From contig NC_134644.1 in the NCBI RefSeq assembly GCF_030463565.1, positions 100,126,765 to 100,190,764 on the forward strand: DNA of 64,000 nucleotides, written 5' to 3'. Positions 37,487-50,972 of this stretch are shown here, piece after piece. The notes under the pieces are model-generated. The model searched no databases and was not told where the DNA came from. It saw nothing but the letters and a program-made list of their open reading frames with translations. Each line of letters starts with the position of its first letter. The first letter of the stretch is position 1. The stretch is from Pelecanus crispus. Taxonomy: Eukaryota; Chordata; Aves; Pelecaniformes; Pelecanidae. The position numbers and the translations under genes were made by a program.

Positions 37487-37505
37487 AAAAAAAAAAAAAA
37501 AAAAA
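37487..37505. repeat. Poly(A) run of about 19
   Basis: A run of A flanked by purines (GAGAG on the left, GAAAGAGG on the right). It produces a phenylalanine-rich frame on the minus strand that is not a gene. Confidence 0.8.
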
Positions 37506-39019
37506 GAAAGAGGAAAGGTCAATAAAGTTTTCCTGGCCCAGAAACAGGAATACAATCATGAGCAGGTTGTTAGCCAAATTTAGTATCTCTTGTAGACTGT
37601 ACTTTGTCAGTTGTAACTTTGTGAATAGGTGTTCTGTCAAGACATTCTGCAGGAGAATTTGTTCTAGCAAACTGAAACCCCTTTGGTTTTGGCTATCTCT
37701 GTTAAATATTCATAGGATTTGTTGTGAGAAATTGTAATTAGCTGCTTGGGGAAGTATATGAGTGATTTGGCATGAGTGTTCTTACCATAGCCTGTGACAG
37801 CATAGTTGTGTAACCTTGTGCCTGTCCTGCCAGGGAATTTGACAGGGAATTTGTTGCAGTGGAACCTATTTTGGCTTGATTGTAAAGCTGTCACCACTGG
37901 GCAATGACGTGAGTGGTGCTCACATTAGTGTCCACCTTTATGAGCTACTAATGGAAATGGAAAAACCTATTTTCTTAATCAGATACTACTGAAGCTAAGT
38001 ACTGTGTTCAGTTTGGTTTTGTTGCGGAGAAGGGAGGTGAGTGCAAATCCCCAGCCACAGAATATTTACCCAAACACATTGTGGTGTTTGGGCAATTACA
38101 AAGGCCTATGAAGTCAAACAATCTCTGTGCCATCTCTCATTCTTCGTACCTTTCCCCTTACTGTTTTTTAGTATTGCAGCCCACACTTTGTAGCCAGAGG
38201 TGCAAGCTCAGTTTACAGGTGATGGTGGTTTGTAGGTCACGGTGAGTCAGCCTCCTCAAGGAGACAGATTTTGGCCATTGATGAAAACTACTTTGTTACT
38301 CATGATGGATGAAACCATGGTGATGGGTATTTTGTGCATGGGACAACTGTCTCAAGTAACCAGGGCCTGCTCCTTTCTTTCACTGTAGGTAACAATGGAT
38401 GAAAACTAGCCTGGAGAGAGGCTGTAGTTTTTCAAGAAAAGTGCTTATTTAAAATCTGGAAATAGTAGTATTGTAACTTCTTGATTCTCGGAAGCAATTT
38501 CTGGAGGGACATCTATGAAAAGGGTGCTGCTGTAACCTGCAGTGCTAACAAAAAGATAAGCAAGGAATGAAATTACATTTAGGCTGTGTATTAAAACCTA
38601 ATATTGAAAGCCTTGTGTACTCATTCCATATTACTTAGTTACAGTTGGGAATCATGTACTGTTAGTTGCAGAGATGCTTGCACTGGAGAGCATAAATCAG
38701 ACTTGTAATTTTTTGAGGTCACTGAGCGAAGAGCTTCTGTTTGAAGTTGAGGAGAATTAAAGCTTCGAAGCCCTTATACGTAGATGGATAGAACTGGTAG
38801 AGCTACTGTGCTAGTGCAAAAGGAAAAAACAAACAAAACCCTTGTAATACAGACAAAGCCTACCTTGCCCTTGGACACACACGTACACTTGTGGCAGAAT
38901 GCGGAATGCAAAATAAATATTCCCTTTCTTGTATTAACTCTTGGACAATAGCCATTTCTTCTTCCCAGAAACACGAGAGGTTTTGGAGTGTGGGCTGTCG
39001 GCTCTTTGGGCGCAGGAGT

Positions 39020-39037
39020 GGGTGGGTGGGTGGGTGG
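39020..39037 (+). promoter_or_regulatory. (GGGT)4 G-quadruplex candidate
   Basis: Four GGG runs separated by single T, followed by GG. This (GGGT)n pattern is known to fold into one of the most stable parallel G-quadruplexes. It lies on the sense strand of FHOD3, so both the displaced DNA strand and the pre-mRNA could fold. Confidence 0.55.
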
Positions 39038-39680
39038 AAGAGAGCAGCACCTGGGATTCCAGGAGAAGATCTTCAGCGGAATGTCTCCTAATGGCAAAAT
39101 TGGCATGAAGTTTAAATACCAGTGTTGCAGCTGGCAGATTTTAGACTTAACGTTTTGTTTATGCAGTTCTCCTTTGGGTGTTATATTGTGCCCTTAGCAC
39201 AGTCTCCTAAAGCCGTACAAAGCAAAACAAAGTACTAAGCTGATGAGCAAGCTTTTATTTTATTTTATTGTTTTATTCTTGTCCAGGAGAAAATAGGCTT
39301 GTACTTACTCTGTTATTTTATGATTTGGGGGCAGGGGAATTATTTTGCTGTCTTTAAATTCTTCAAGCTTTTGTAAGTGAAAATGAGGTTAAAGAAGTAT
39401 GTCTATTGCTTGGAACAAAAAAATATTAGGTCTTTCCAGCTTCTCTGAAATAAGTGTTCTACCTGAACCACCCCTGAGAAAAGTTTCACAACTCATTTCA
39501 CAAATGAATTGCTATCCAGCTATTTTATTGGTCTGGAGGAAAAATACTTATGTCTCAGTCTCATCAGTGTCATAGCAGCAAGTGTCTAAATTTGCTGTGA
39601 GGAAAACAGTGTCTTTTTAATATATCTTAGATGAAACATGTTTGTTATGTTTTTTCTATACTAGTTCAATGTAGTAAAAA

Positions 39681-39886
39681 TCATAGAATCGTTTAGGTTG
39701 GAAAAGACCTTTAAGATCATCCAGTCCAACCATTAACCTAACATTACCGAGTCCACACTAAACCAATCAAGGGTAGACTAGACTAAACCATGTCCCAAAG
39801 TGCTACGTCTACCCATTTTTTGAACGCTTCCAGGGATGGTGACTCCACCACCTCTCTGGGCAGCCTGTTCCAATGCTTGACTATAC
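39681..39886 (-). mobile_element. CR1 LINE 3' fragment, antisense in intron 1
   Basis: TCATAGAATCGTTTAGGTTG is the reverse complement of a CR1 end, followed by the antisense CR1 3' UTR and the last part of ORF2 (CCAGGGATGGTGACTCCACC). Only about 205 bp remain. Its 3' UTR carries the same ACCAATCAAGGGTAGACTAG segment (in reverse) as the CR1 at 20.6-22.3 kb, and so belongs to the same or a close subfamily. Confidence 0.95.
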
Positions 39887-42800
39887 CCAGTTAGTGCAAT
39901 AAAACTGTATCTAGATGGACTATTTTTTCCTCAAGTGTCAGCCTCACATATTTGAAAGCAGTTAGTTGAACATTCGTTGGAAAAGTTTTTGTGATGAAAG
40001 GTCTTACAGAATTTGTCATGATAGTGATGTCAATACCTGCCTAAGCAGTTGATTTGGAAGCAGAGCTCTTACCAAGCCAATGTTCAGTCTCCTCCTTTGC
40101 CTGAAGGTACCTGTATCTCCATTTCTTACCTCTTGGGAGAGTGCTGTCACTGTTACATGTGAGTGGACCATTCCACAGTTTTATCAAAAAATAGAAATCC
40201 AATGTACAGGCCAATGGTGATGTTTGATAATATGACATAGGCTGCGATCACCCTAGTTTTGGCATGTTGAATTATATAGTTCATACAGGGGAGGTGTTAA
40301 TGGGACTTGCCTTTGGGATGTGCTGTTTTTTAATGGACTTAGGAGCCTTTTATCTGTTGCGTTTCCTGTGAGAATGCTAGTGATATGTGGAATTGTATCA
40401 ATGAGTAGGAACTCAGTTTAAAAAACCGTATAAATTTTTGCTATAGCAATTTAAGCCATTTAAATTGGAAGAAAGTAAAGAAGGAACATATAAATGGGAA
40501 CCTAAATAAAAATATCACATTAATCTTAACGTTTGATTTGGGAACGACATTTTTTGAGCCACCCTCAGTTTTTGGGAGAGACCATAGAAAATACACGATG
40601 GGAAGAGATTTGCTTGCAAAAATACTTGTTGTTCAAGGAACACACTGTATTGGCATATGTAGTGAGAGACTCTTGGTGTATAAGGTGCTCTCAATGCAAA
40701 TACATTTTACTTAATTTTAGTCTTACTTACCAGATTGTAATGGGACAGTTGTCAGAGGTGAGGATATTTTCTCCATGCTGTTGATGACACAGTGCTGGCT
40801 AATACTTTGACTCCAGACCAGACCTTACAATAAGTGATTTTGGTATTTTTCTGTGTGTCTCCATAACACGGTGATGGATGACTGGTAGTTGGAAGCCATT
40901 TTCCTAGTTGCTTAACTATTGCCACTGAGGTTTTCTAGATATGGGTCAGAGGCGGCATTTTTCTTGGAAGTCTGAGTCATCTGAAGTGGATGCAGTGGAC
41001 TAGTGGGCCATGAGCATGGCCTTAAAGTGCAGCTCAGCTGGCCTCTCAAAAGTTATTTTTGCAAAAAATCTTTATAGTGAAGCAATGGCTTAAGCAGTAA
41101 GTTTCTGTGGTAACACTGCCCTTTGTGTAAATTACAGTAATTGTTTTATTATCCAAAACTAAGGTGGTACTTTCAAACACTGTGGATATTATTTGATTAC
41201 TGAATGGACACTTAGTGCCTTTTGAGCACAGCTGATACGCATCCTTTATCCTGCTTTGTCTTGTAATTATGTACTTCCGTTGTGTGTTACCTCTTCGCTA
41301 GTGTGCTTTGATCATGCTGTCAAATTATTCAGTCTTCATACTACAAGACTAAACAGCTTCTGGTTTGTACTTGTCTGTTGAACTTGATAGTTCTTCTGCC
41401 TTTTCTCCTTCCTGGAAAAAAAAATACACCCTACTTGGTATTGGAATGACTGTTTTGTCACAAGCCATCATTTAGGCTTGTATAACAGCCAGCCACTGAC
41501 TGCTATAGGCTTTGCATGGAATTTGTTGCATTTTTTTATATTGTTTTAGGTTTCCAAGCAAACAAAATGTTACCAAAGATTACAGAGCTGTGTGAAGCTT
41601 GACATGTTTAAGGGTAACTCAGCAGAGTGGTTTGTAAACCAAAAGTACTGTCAGCACAAGTTTAACCATAGACGGTAATGAATATAGATTCCTTTCTCTT
41701 AGCATCCTGTTGAGGTTTCGGCAACCACTATGTCTTTTCCAGCCAAAGAGTCGTCAGCTTGTTATCACGACGCTGTTGTTTAGCAATCAGGGCTGACCCT
41801 TCAGGAATGGAAAGTACTGAATGACTTGATTCCACTCTTTGGAAGATGATCATAGTGTCCAAAAAGGTCTGTGACTGGGGAAAAGAATCTCTTGAATATT
41901 TTGTGCTAAATGTACCACTGTTCTCAAGTGTAACTTGTGTCACCTAATGCTGAATTCCAACCAAGGCTGTAGCAGGAGGGAAGGAGGGATGCCTGGGTCA
42001 GCCCCTGACGTGTTATATTTTCATTTATATGCTGAGGTGCTCTTATATGTCTTTCTGCAACGTGACCTTCTGTGCCCTAAAGCTATGTAAGCTTTGTTGT
42101 TTTATGGATTCAGTTTTCTGGTTTGGTGTCTCACCAAACTGCGAGCTGTTTCTGTCGCCCTTGCTTGGACGGTTGCCTTTGCTTAGCAGGGAACCCTGCT
42201 CTCCCCACACCTCACAGGGCCATTAAGATGCACAAATATCTTTAAAATCTAGACCATCTCAGTACTGTCAGGATAAAAAAAAAGTTACTGTATATGCCCA
42301 ATGGCTGAAATCTTTAATCCACTAATGCTTTAGTTCTCCAGAGGCACTGTATGTCTTGCTGGTTGCGGCCCAGGCTGGCCTCTGACCGCCTCTCCTGTAA
42401 GAATTGACAGGAGGTTGCTGGGACCACATCAGGTGTTAAACCAAAACTCAAGCTAATGAAGTCAGTCTGCTAAAATTCAAATGAATTAAAACCCACCCAA
42501 ATGAAAATGTAGGTGTTACTTAGCTTGATGTGGCCTTACACCCTTGTCATGTGGGCTGTCTCCTTCCCCCTGCTGACAGCTCTCTGGAGGAGAGTGGCCA
42601 GCTGTGCCTTTGCAGCCTGGCACCATTTCTCACTTGACGCTTTGATCGTCGCCTAAGAGAGGTTGAGGTGGTTGCTGCTCTGGCCTCTGCCCAGGCAGCC
42701 TGTGGTGAGACTGGAGATGTGAAGGTTGCTTTTGGGACAGGGACTGTCCGTGCCAGGACCCACTAACCTCAGCTCTTCTGGCGTTTTGGGGGCCTGTGAT

Positions 42801-45326
42801 CACAGGCCTTCTTTCTAGGTTGAGTGTAGCAAAGGGATAGTAGGAGCGAGGCAGACAGAGACCAGGCAAAGTCCTGAAACTTAGGATCCAGTGCCTGTGG
42901 TGGCCAAGATTACAAACACTGTCTGTAGGAGGATTTTTGCTCCCCTGGTCTACTACAGACAGGAAAACCAGCATTGCTAAGGCTAATGGGGGGAGCCTAA
43001 TGCTGGGGTTGAGAGACCCTACATAAACTTCAATAGCAAAGCTTCGCTCGCAGGATTTCTGCCTGTCGCATACTCACAGCATTGCTGGCTTTTGTATACA
43101 ATGCTGAACTTTGAGTCAGGTTCCCCTCCAGTGTAAGGACAAGGTTACCACTTATGTAACAACTGCAAAATATAGTAGACATCGACTGCAGATCTATACC
43201 GTAGGCTGTTTACAACCCCCTACCCCGATTATTTAGTAAGTTGCTTCCAAAGAAGGACTATATTTATTCACTAGTAATCAATATTTTCATATTGTTCTGG
43301 AAGGGCAGTCAGGACAAATGAATTGTGTGTATTAACTTTTCTGTTGGTGCATAGGGCTTGCAGTTACTTAGCCAGTTACTCATCAGTGCAATTCCTTATT
43401 ATAAACATAGTGCAATTTCATATCATAAACTTTATGTCTAAATTGAAGAGAGTAAAAGAGAAATATCAAAGATTTAATTTTTGTACTGTTTGTACCCCAA
43501 TAAACATAAAATCAAGATGTTTAAATTTTTTTGCTAGTACAGCTCAAGATACGACTTCTTACAATTAGACTATTTAAAAAAAAACACCAACCTGTTAAAG
43601 ATTATCTTCTCTGAATATGTTAAGGGAAAACAGCTAATTGAGACAAGAACAGATTGCCTTCAGAGCTAAACAAAATTACATACTTTAAGCAAATCCTTGC
43701 AAACTAGATTGCCAGAGCTTCCTACTTTGCTCTGAGATGCAGGAGGTATTGAAGATGGCTGTGTGTGCAGATTTGTGAAGAGCTGGGATTAACAGTGAGA
43801 ATGAAAAGTCAGTGTATAGCCATGGTTATGATGAGATCCAACTCTCATTCCAGTGAGGGAGAACACTTAACTTTTTTGTTTGCTCCCTACAAATCAGGAC
43901 CTTCATCTTTTCCTGTTTGGTATTTCCTAATATATTTTTCTGGCAGTCTGAGAAACCTGTGTGCACAGAATCTGTCTGTCCCTACAGGTGGCCATGTGCA
44001 GTCCCAGTATCTTCTTCGGGAATTGTGCCTGTATATCTATGAGGTGTGGGAGATAGTTGCTGCCAGAATAATCAGACAAGAGTATGTTAAATAAACCTGT
44101 GAACCCGGTCTTGTGTAGTGCTGCTCAAGATGGCAGCTGACGTATTTCCTGTTTAAGAAAAAGCATGTGATATTAATTTTTCTTTCCAGTGTTGCTTGCT
44201 TAGAATTCTTGTGCCGCTCTCTGAGGAAAAAAAGTCTAAAATAAGCAAAAGAGAAAGCTGCAGAGAGAAGTAGTGTTCTGTTCTTAGATGGCTATGTGAG
44301 CCTTTTCTCAGGTCTGAAATAGAAGTAGGAGCTCTCAGGCCTGAATGTCAGGAACACTTGCTGATAGCTTAACTGGATCATGTTAACACACTAAACAATT
44401 ACAGAAGATGGCTGATAACTGAGGTACAGGGACAATGTTAGCAAAGGTAGTTGGTCCTTGTGCTGGTGGGGAGAAAGAGGCTGCACTTATTGCCTACAAG
44501 ACATTGGAAAGTTATGTCTTGATGAGGAAGAGCAGAGCGAGACACAACATACTGGCTACTGAAAAATCATGACTATCAGGGGTTCTGCATCTTATTACTT
44601 AAAAGATATTTTATAGAGCTTTACATCGTTAAAGCTACAGCAAGACTGTCCACTCAAAATAGTAATTTACAAGGCTTATAGAAATGGAAACAAACCCTTG
44701 TTTTGACATACTTCATGTAATTGCAAAACAAGATTGTGTATTTTTTTTAATTATATTTGTTCTGTCAAACTTTGCTTGCCTTGGTATGCCAAGCAAGGAT
44801 AGAGAATATGCAAAATACTTCAAAGATTCAAGGTCTAGGAAGACTTAATTGCTACTCACTCTGTTAAATGATCCTAAACCCATCTGGTGCAGTCTGTACC
44901 CATAACCTGTGGATACATTTATAATAACCCCATAAGCAACTTGTTGGAAAGAAAATATTCATGGCTGTTGTGTAGGAAAAATAAGTTGGGACTATTAGAT
45001 ATCTGAGACATTTGGAAGGGCCATGAATTTCCTGGTGGAAAACCTTCTCAGCGAAACATCTGGGGTTTATTTCTCTGTCTAAACTCAAATAACCTGAAAA
45101 CTGTCTGAAGCATGTATTTAAATGTAAAAGCTACCAGGACATTTGCTGTACCAGCAAAGAGCAATGAAATGCTTCAGAAAAAAAGGACACAAAAAACCCA
45201 ACCTGAAATACTGCTGCTGTAGAAATTACAGTATCATTTTCAAAAACGAAGAAAGAGTAGGAATGTCTTCTCTTATGTATAATTGCTCTTTGCGCTGAAG
45301 TACTGCTTAAGGAAAATGTTTTCTGA

Positions 45327-45349
45327 TTTTTTTTTTTTTTTTTTTTTTT
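45327..45349. repeat. Poly(T) run of 23
   Basis: Uninterrupted T23, the first of a group of low-complexity tracts between 45.3 and 46.2 kb. Confidence 0.85.
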
Positions 45350-45682
45350 GTGGAGGGTAAAAGTGTATTTTTAATTTCTTACTTTGAACCTTCTCCATGC
45401 ATGACAAAAACGTGCATTCCTCTCTCCTGGTTTAGGATGATTGAGTCAGCTATTCCTTGCCTGGCCAAGCTGAACAACCATAGCTGTTGTTTTCTTTTTA
45501 ATTGGGCTTCACAATGGCTTTTGCATCATCAGAAACTTCCTACTACTTAGGTTGTCAGCAGTTTTCCAATCTATGGATCTTTGTTGTTGGCTTGTGTTTT
45601 GTTTGGTTTTTTTCCTTTGGACCACTGCCAGGATGGGCTTGAATGTTGCCTCTTTTTTTTTTCTTCCCACCCCTCTTCCCCA

Positions 45683-45710
45683 CCCCCCCCCCCCCCCCCC
45701 CGCCCCCCCC
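45683..45710. repeat. Poly(C) tract C19-G-C8
   Basis: Nineteen C, one G, eight C. The minus strand is G-rich and could form a G-quadruplex on the template strand of FHOD3; the plus strand could form an i-motif. Overlapping glycine- and proline-rich frames on both strands are artefacts of this tract. Confidence 0.9.
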
Positions 45711-45922
45711 ACTCCACTCCCCTCTGGGAAGTGAAGGCTGAGCCAGAGGGGACGAAGGCAGGAGAAGTGTGGGTCTCCATGGCCACAGGGATGCCCCGGG
45801 GCGCCCGGGGTTGCCATGGCCATGCACCAACCAACTACAACAGCAAAGTGTCTGTGGAGAATTTCAAAACTCTTTCCCCTTTCATGGACTGTCTTTTGAA
45901 TGCATCCCCAATACTCAGTCTT

Positions 45923-45956
45923 CCCCCCCTTCCTCCCCCCCCCCCGCCCCCCCCCC
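45923..45956. repeat. Poly(C)-rich tract with C11-G-C10
   Basis: C7, TT, CC, T, C11, G, C10. It has the same 'long C run with one G' design as the tract 230 bp upstream. Confidence 0.9.
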
Positions 45957-46192
45957 TTTTAAATAGAGTAGGGCTAGTTTATCAACAGGGGAAGGTTTGA
46001 GCACTGAAAACCAAACAAAAGGTTTGGGCCTTCTTGAATGTTGAAAGGACCTGTTTCTTGTTTCACTGACATGCTGTTGGAGAAGATGACATCATCCCTG
46101 TGGAGCTGATAAAGTTACACCGGTGTATACATTGTGAGGTTAGAATGGCACCAAAGACCTTGATGCTTCGCAAACTGCAATTGTTTTTATGC

Positions 46193-46209
46193 CTTTTTTT
46201 TTTTTTTTT
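46193..46209. repeat. Poly(T) run
   Basis: About 17 consecutive T in intron 1; simple low-complexity DNA. Confidence 0.75.
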
Positions 46210-49200
46210 GAACATAAGGGTTTTGCCTCTGCCCTTTAACTGTGTAGTATAAGACGGCAGCTTAACCAAGCCAAGCTACTCTTCCCGCTCTAAGAATTGC
46301 TTTCAAATGAATTGGCAAACAAAAGTACCATGAATAAAACAGAGCTTTGTGCTTCGTATTTCAGAGTTTTTTGATTGTAGCTCACTCTCGCTGGAGTGTG
46401 TGAGCTATGTGAGACATTTCTCTGTAGTGAATGGAACTGGAGGGATGAATAGCTACAGCTCCGAGGTAAAGCTCAGTTATGTTTTTGCGGTGTAATAGCA
46501 GTTAAGCCCATACCGAAAATAAATTCGTTCTTGCTGTAATTCATGGTAAGATCAATACTGGATAGAGTAATGGCTATTCTGTTTTTCTTGAATATGTTGT
46601 TTATTTGTTTCTGTGTTTTAGGACTGTGCTACTTTTCTTTTTTTTTTTTTTTAAGTCAGTGAGGAGAGAGTGTCATAATTATAGAAGGAAGTGAGAGAGA
46701 TACCTGTCTCTCCCCTTCCTACTAGTTGCTCAAAACGCATGCTGTTTTTATCAGAGGGGAGAGGTTTACATGTTATTTGAGCCAGATACTTTTTAATGAG
46801 ATTAAAGCTACTTTGTGGAAGGGAAACCTATTTTATTCATTGTTTTTAGTAAACATGGTGCTTTTTCTAGCATAAGGTAGTATATAATTGATTCTCGTGT
46901 CAGAAGAAAGTATGTACTTTTGTTTCCAGACTTTTGAGAATGCAGCAAGTACCAAAAGGCCATGTTTGGAGAGGAGGGATGAGCTTGTGGTGAATGCCTT
47001 GATCTAAGGCTTGGGAGAACATCTGCTCATTTTGAATGAGCCAAAAGCTTGCTGTTTGACCATGGGTTAACAACCTTAGGGTTGATTCTGCTGTGGGAAG
47101 CGTGCCTCTTAATGTTGCTTTAAATTTACTCCTAGCTTTGTTCCAAACTGTAAGTATTGGGCATGTTTCTCCATGTGAAAACCTTCAGACTCTTTTCAAC
47201 TTTCAGTATTAAAGGTGTCTCCTCTACATGCAGGCACATTTCCTTTGTAAACCACATCCACATTTTCATTCAACTCTAACACATAGATCAGTGTGTTTAT
47301 TGTGGCTTTTTTTGCCAAAGTACAGTCTTCCATCACAGAATTGGGAAGTCCCTAGTTTTGTGAGGTGCAACTATGGTGTTCCTGCACCTTCTAGGAAATA
47401 CCTAACCAACTAGTCCATACAGCTTCGGGACATACATGGATGTGATAGGTATGCCAAATTATTTTGCTACAGGCAGCTGTGAGGAGCAGTTGAATTCAAC
47501 CAAATGGTTATCAAGGTTTATCTATGGTACAAAATGTTACACCAATTAATTTGGGAATAGAGAACTGTGTGCAGTCTAGGCTGTCTCCTAAGAGCATACT
47601 CCTAAGGGCTAGATCCCCCCAGTCCACTTAGACATCTCTAAAATAATTTTGACAGCTTAGTCTTCAAAAGATGTCCACAGTGTCTTCCTCTAGCTTGCTC
47701 TCAGATATCTAAGGGTTTGTTTTTCCATGATACGTTGGCTTTGGTGGCAAGTCAACATCAGACACTTCCAACCAGCTGCTCCTGGGCTGTTTTTACAGCT
47801 CGGTGCCCAGTTGCATTGCAAGGAAAGCCAACCATTTGTCATGAGGTAGACTGTCAAAGTGATCTATGCTAAAAGAAACCACAAGAAAGTTGTTGCAGCT
47901 GCTGGACAGAGGACTAGAGTACATACACGAGGCTATTGGCTCTAAAGTTGACAAGTGCCAACATGGCTGATGACAGCATTTATGTACATAAAGGTGCTGT
48001 GTATGTTTGGCCTTGTAGGTGTTTGTGAACATTCCCAGCACCTTTTCTGCAGGCAAATCCATTTGGAATCGACGAGCTAGACATCTGTAAGTTTAATTAA
48101 TCAAGTACTGCAGAAAACCATGTTCATTCTTAGTGGGTTTGACCCATGTTACCTATCAAAACTGCTATTTGTGGTTTATTTTGGTCATTCAAATGTTTTA
48201 AAAAATGTTGGGAGCAAGCACTGGAAACAAGGGCCCAAGTGGATTGTTTTATATGAGCTTTTATGCTTATAGCAAAGTGCAGGTACATTGTGGTCCTTTT
48301 GTGTGTAGAAGAAAGTGGTAACTATGGCAGCAATCTACAGTAGCTAATACCAGATGGTTTAGAGGGATACTTGAGTACCACCCTAATGGACTAATTTAAA
48401 TAATAGATATTGGATGGCTGATGTCTTGAAGCATACAATGTTTTATATGCTCTTAATTAAAATAAATTAGTCATCCTATTCCTAGAAGTATTTAACTGCA
48501 TTTGATCTCTAAGCTTTGAATTCTAATTATGAGCTTTATTGGCCCGTTATGTTCTGTATTTAAGTCTCACTTTTAAACAGTTTTGTATTTCTTTCATTTA
48601 TTTATGCCCTTGTTCTGAAAAAGGCTAAGAGCATAATTGACTTTTTTTTGTCCCTGAGTACTGCAATCCTCTCTCGCTTTTCCCAAGACTGAATCAAGAC
48701 TGACTATCTCAGTCTTTTTATCCTCTTATGGCATCACCTAGTCGTTGCTGATACCATTTAGACCCTGTCCACTGCCAAGGAAAATAGATCAGGAGTTTAT
48801 TACTAAAGCCATTTGTTTCTAGTTATTTTCTCTCTATGCTCTTTGAAACAGGGTGATCAGAATGTAAGCAAGGAATGAATACTGTTGAGAGCTGGTAATG
48901 CTGCATTCATTCTTTCCTTACAAACTTATATTTTACTTGTAACGGAGTTGGAGAGTGTGGTTTTCTGTTTCAGTATTGTTCAGATGTGATCCTAATGAAT
49001 GTAGAGGTTCTCTTTTGTTTGCCTGTTCTAGTCCAGACAACTGTTTTAAAGCTGGGGGTTGAAACTGCTTGGCAGCTAATCAAACAAGGAAGAAATGGAT
49101 GATTAAAAAAAAAATGATGAAGCATAAGTGCCAAGTAAATTCTGCTCAAGGGTAGAAAAATCTGATTTTAGATCCCTCATGTGCTTTTATAAAATCTGGA

Positions 49201-49642
49201 AGTAGGAGTTAAGAAGAGAGCCTGCAAGGTACATGTATTATCACCATTTTTTTCAGTGTTCTTGCATTGAGTTTCATTCTCAAACTTTTTAATCATGCTC
49301 TTTTAATGACTTCCCAATTGATGTTTCGTTTTGAAACCACAGAGCCTTTAAGAGGCAGTCTAAGTATTAGGAAGAGTTGATGACTGTAGTCATTAGAATA
49401 TTGCTAGTAGACAAAGTCTTTCATTTAAACCTCCAAGATTCAGGCTCTGTCTGAAAAATTATTCTGTTGACAAGTGCATGATGTTCTTTTTGGTAATCCT
49501 GCCATGCTTTACTTTCTTTTGTATTTCACACAAACCCTTGGTGTGAATGTGTTTAGGGTATTTTTAGGGTATTTTCTTGTATCTTAACCCACTGATTTGT
49601 GCTAGTGTTCTGGTGGGGGTTTTGTTGTTTGGTTTATTGTTT

Positions 49643-49683
49643 GGGGGGGGGGGGGTTTGGGGTTTTGGGGGGGGGGGGGGGGG
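49643..49683 (+). repeat. Poly(G) tract, G13-T3-G4-T4-G17
   Basis: Three G blocks separated by short T spacers on the FHOD3 sense strand. The long blocks can supply several three-G runs, so many alternative G-quadruplexes are possible. The tract is also likely to vary in length and to be a sequencing weak point. Confidence 0.9.
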
Positions 49684-50972
49684 TGTTGGTTTTTTTTTTA
49701 GTTTTCAGATAACTAACCAGAAGACTTGAGTCAAGTTTTGATTATAACAAAAGACAATTTACCCTGGGCTTCCTGTTTCTTTTACTGACTTTGACGCTCA
49801 TCAACTCCGAATCTCCCCTGCTTTGGGCCTCAAAAGTTTGAATTTCAGTAGAACTGCATTTTTTTCAGAACTACTACCTGCTCTTCTCCCTCTGAAGCTG
49901 TCTTGTTTTCCCCAAAACCTCCATGCTCCAGGTTTCCAAATGGCCTGGTATCTTCTCTCTAGTTTCTCTGTGTTCCTTAGTTTTGATTTTTCGTAGAGGA
50001 GGGATCATAGATGCAAATAACCTCTTCTCTCAAATACTGATTACAGCTTATATTATACTGAATGCAGCTTATCTGAAGACTGACATTCCACCTGTGTTAT
50101 TTTTAAAAGGGTGCAGTTGTGAGTCATATGGATGGAAATGCAATCTGCACATTAGGTTAGGGGTGGGTATCTTACTTTTTGTGGTGCATTGTCTAGTAGG
50201 TGTTAAGCCACTGTGTCAGTGAAACCACCACTGCTGAAGTGGGATTGCATTTATTGCTTACTGTGTGCTTGCTGCGCCTGTGTAAATGGTGTGGGCGGTT
50301 CTGCAGTAGTGCAGTATTTTAGTTTTGTGATAGGGTAGTGAGCAACCTGCGGTGTGCCCAAATGCAGTTAGAGGAGTGATGGTGGAATCCTCAGAACAAG
50401 TTGTGTCTTTTAAGGCCTCAAGCAAGGTGGAAGATACTAAGAGAAAGCTTGTTTTCAGGGACGCACATTAAGAATAAAAGGCTGCAAGTCATAGGTTCGT
50501 TCTGCTACATCACTTCAAAAAATATTTTTCAAATATGAAGTACTTCACAGTTTTCAGCTTAACAGAAGTACAAAAGAAGCCAGATGGAATCGTTTGCCTC
50601 AAATTAAGTATGATTGTTGCTCTCCTGGACTACTTCTTACCTTTAAAAGAATGGTTTCTGAGATATTAACTTGGTGTTTTTCCTACCCATGGGCACACAC
50701 ACTCTGAACAAAAGATTCCTCAGATGATAAACTCCATTGAAGCTAATCCTTTCCCTCCTCCTCCTCCTCTCGCTTTTCTTGACCTATCTCCTTCTTAGAG
50801 ATTACTTCCATTTCCTTGGATACCATCGGAGTAATTCCAGCCAAATGGTAATCAGAGCATGTCAGCTGTAGGCATCCCCTGTGTATCAGCCCAAAAGCTT
50901 GTATATACTTCCAAATAAAGGATACTGTTCTTATGGTTCAGCTGTACTGATGTACTTAACCATGAAGGTGAG

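Noticed and set aside
45509..46000. Proline- and glycine-rich frames around the poly(C) tracts
   Set aside because: Four overlapping frames on both strands are explained by C and G runs; no splice-bounded or conserved coding signal.
49552..49575. Interstitial telomere repeat (two TTAGGG-like words)
   Set aside because: Only two units with an 11-12 base spacing that is not TTAGGG periodic; a small local duplication explains it.
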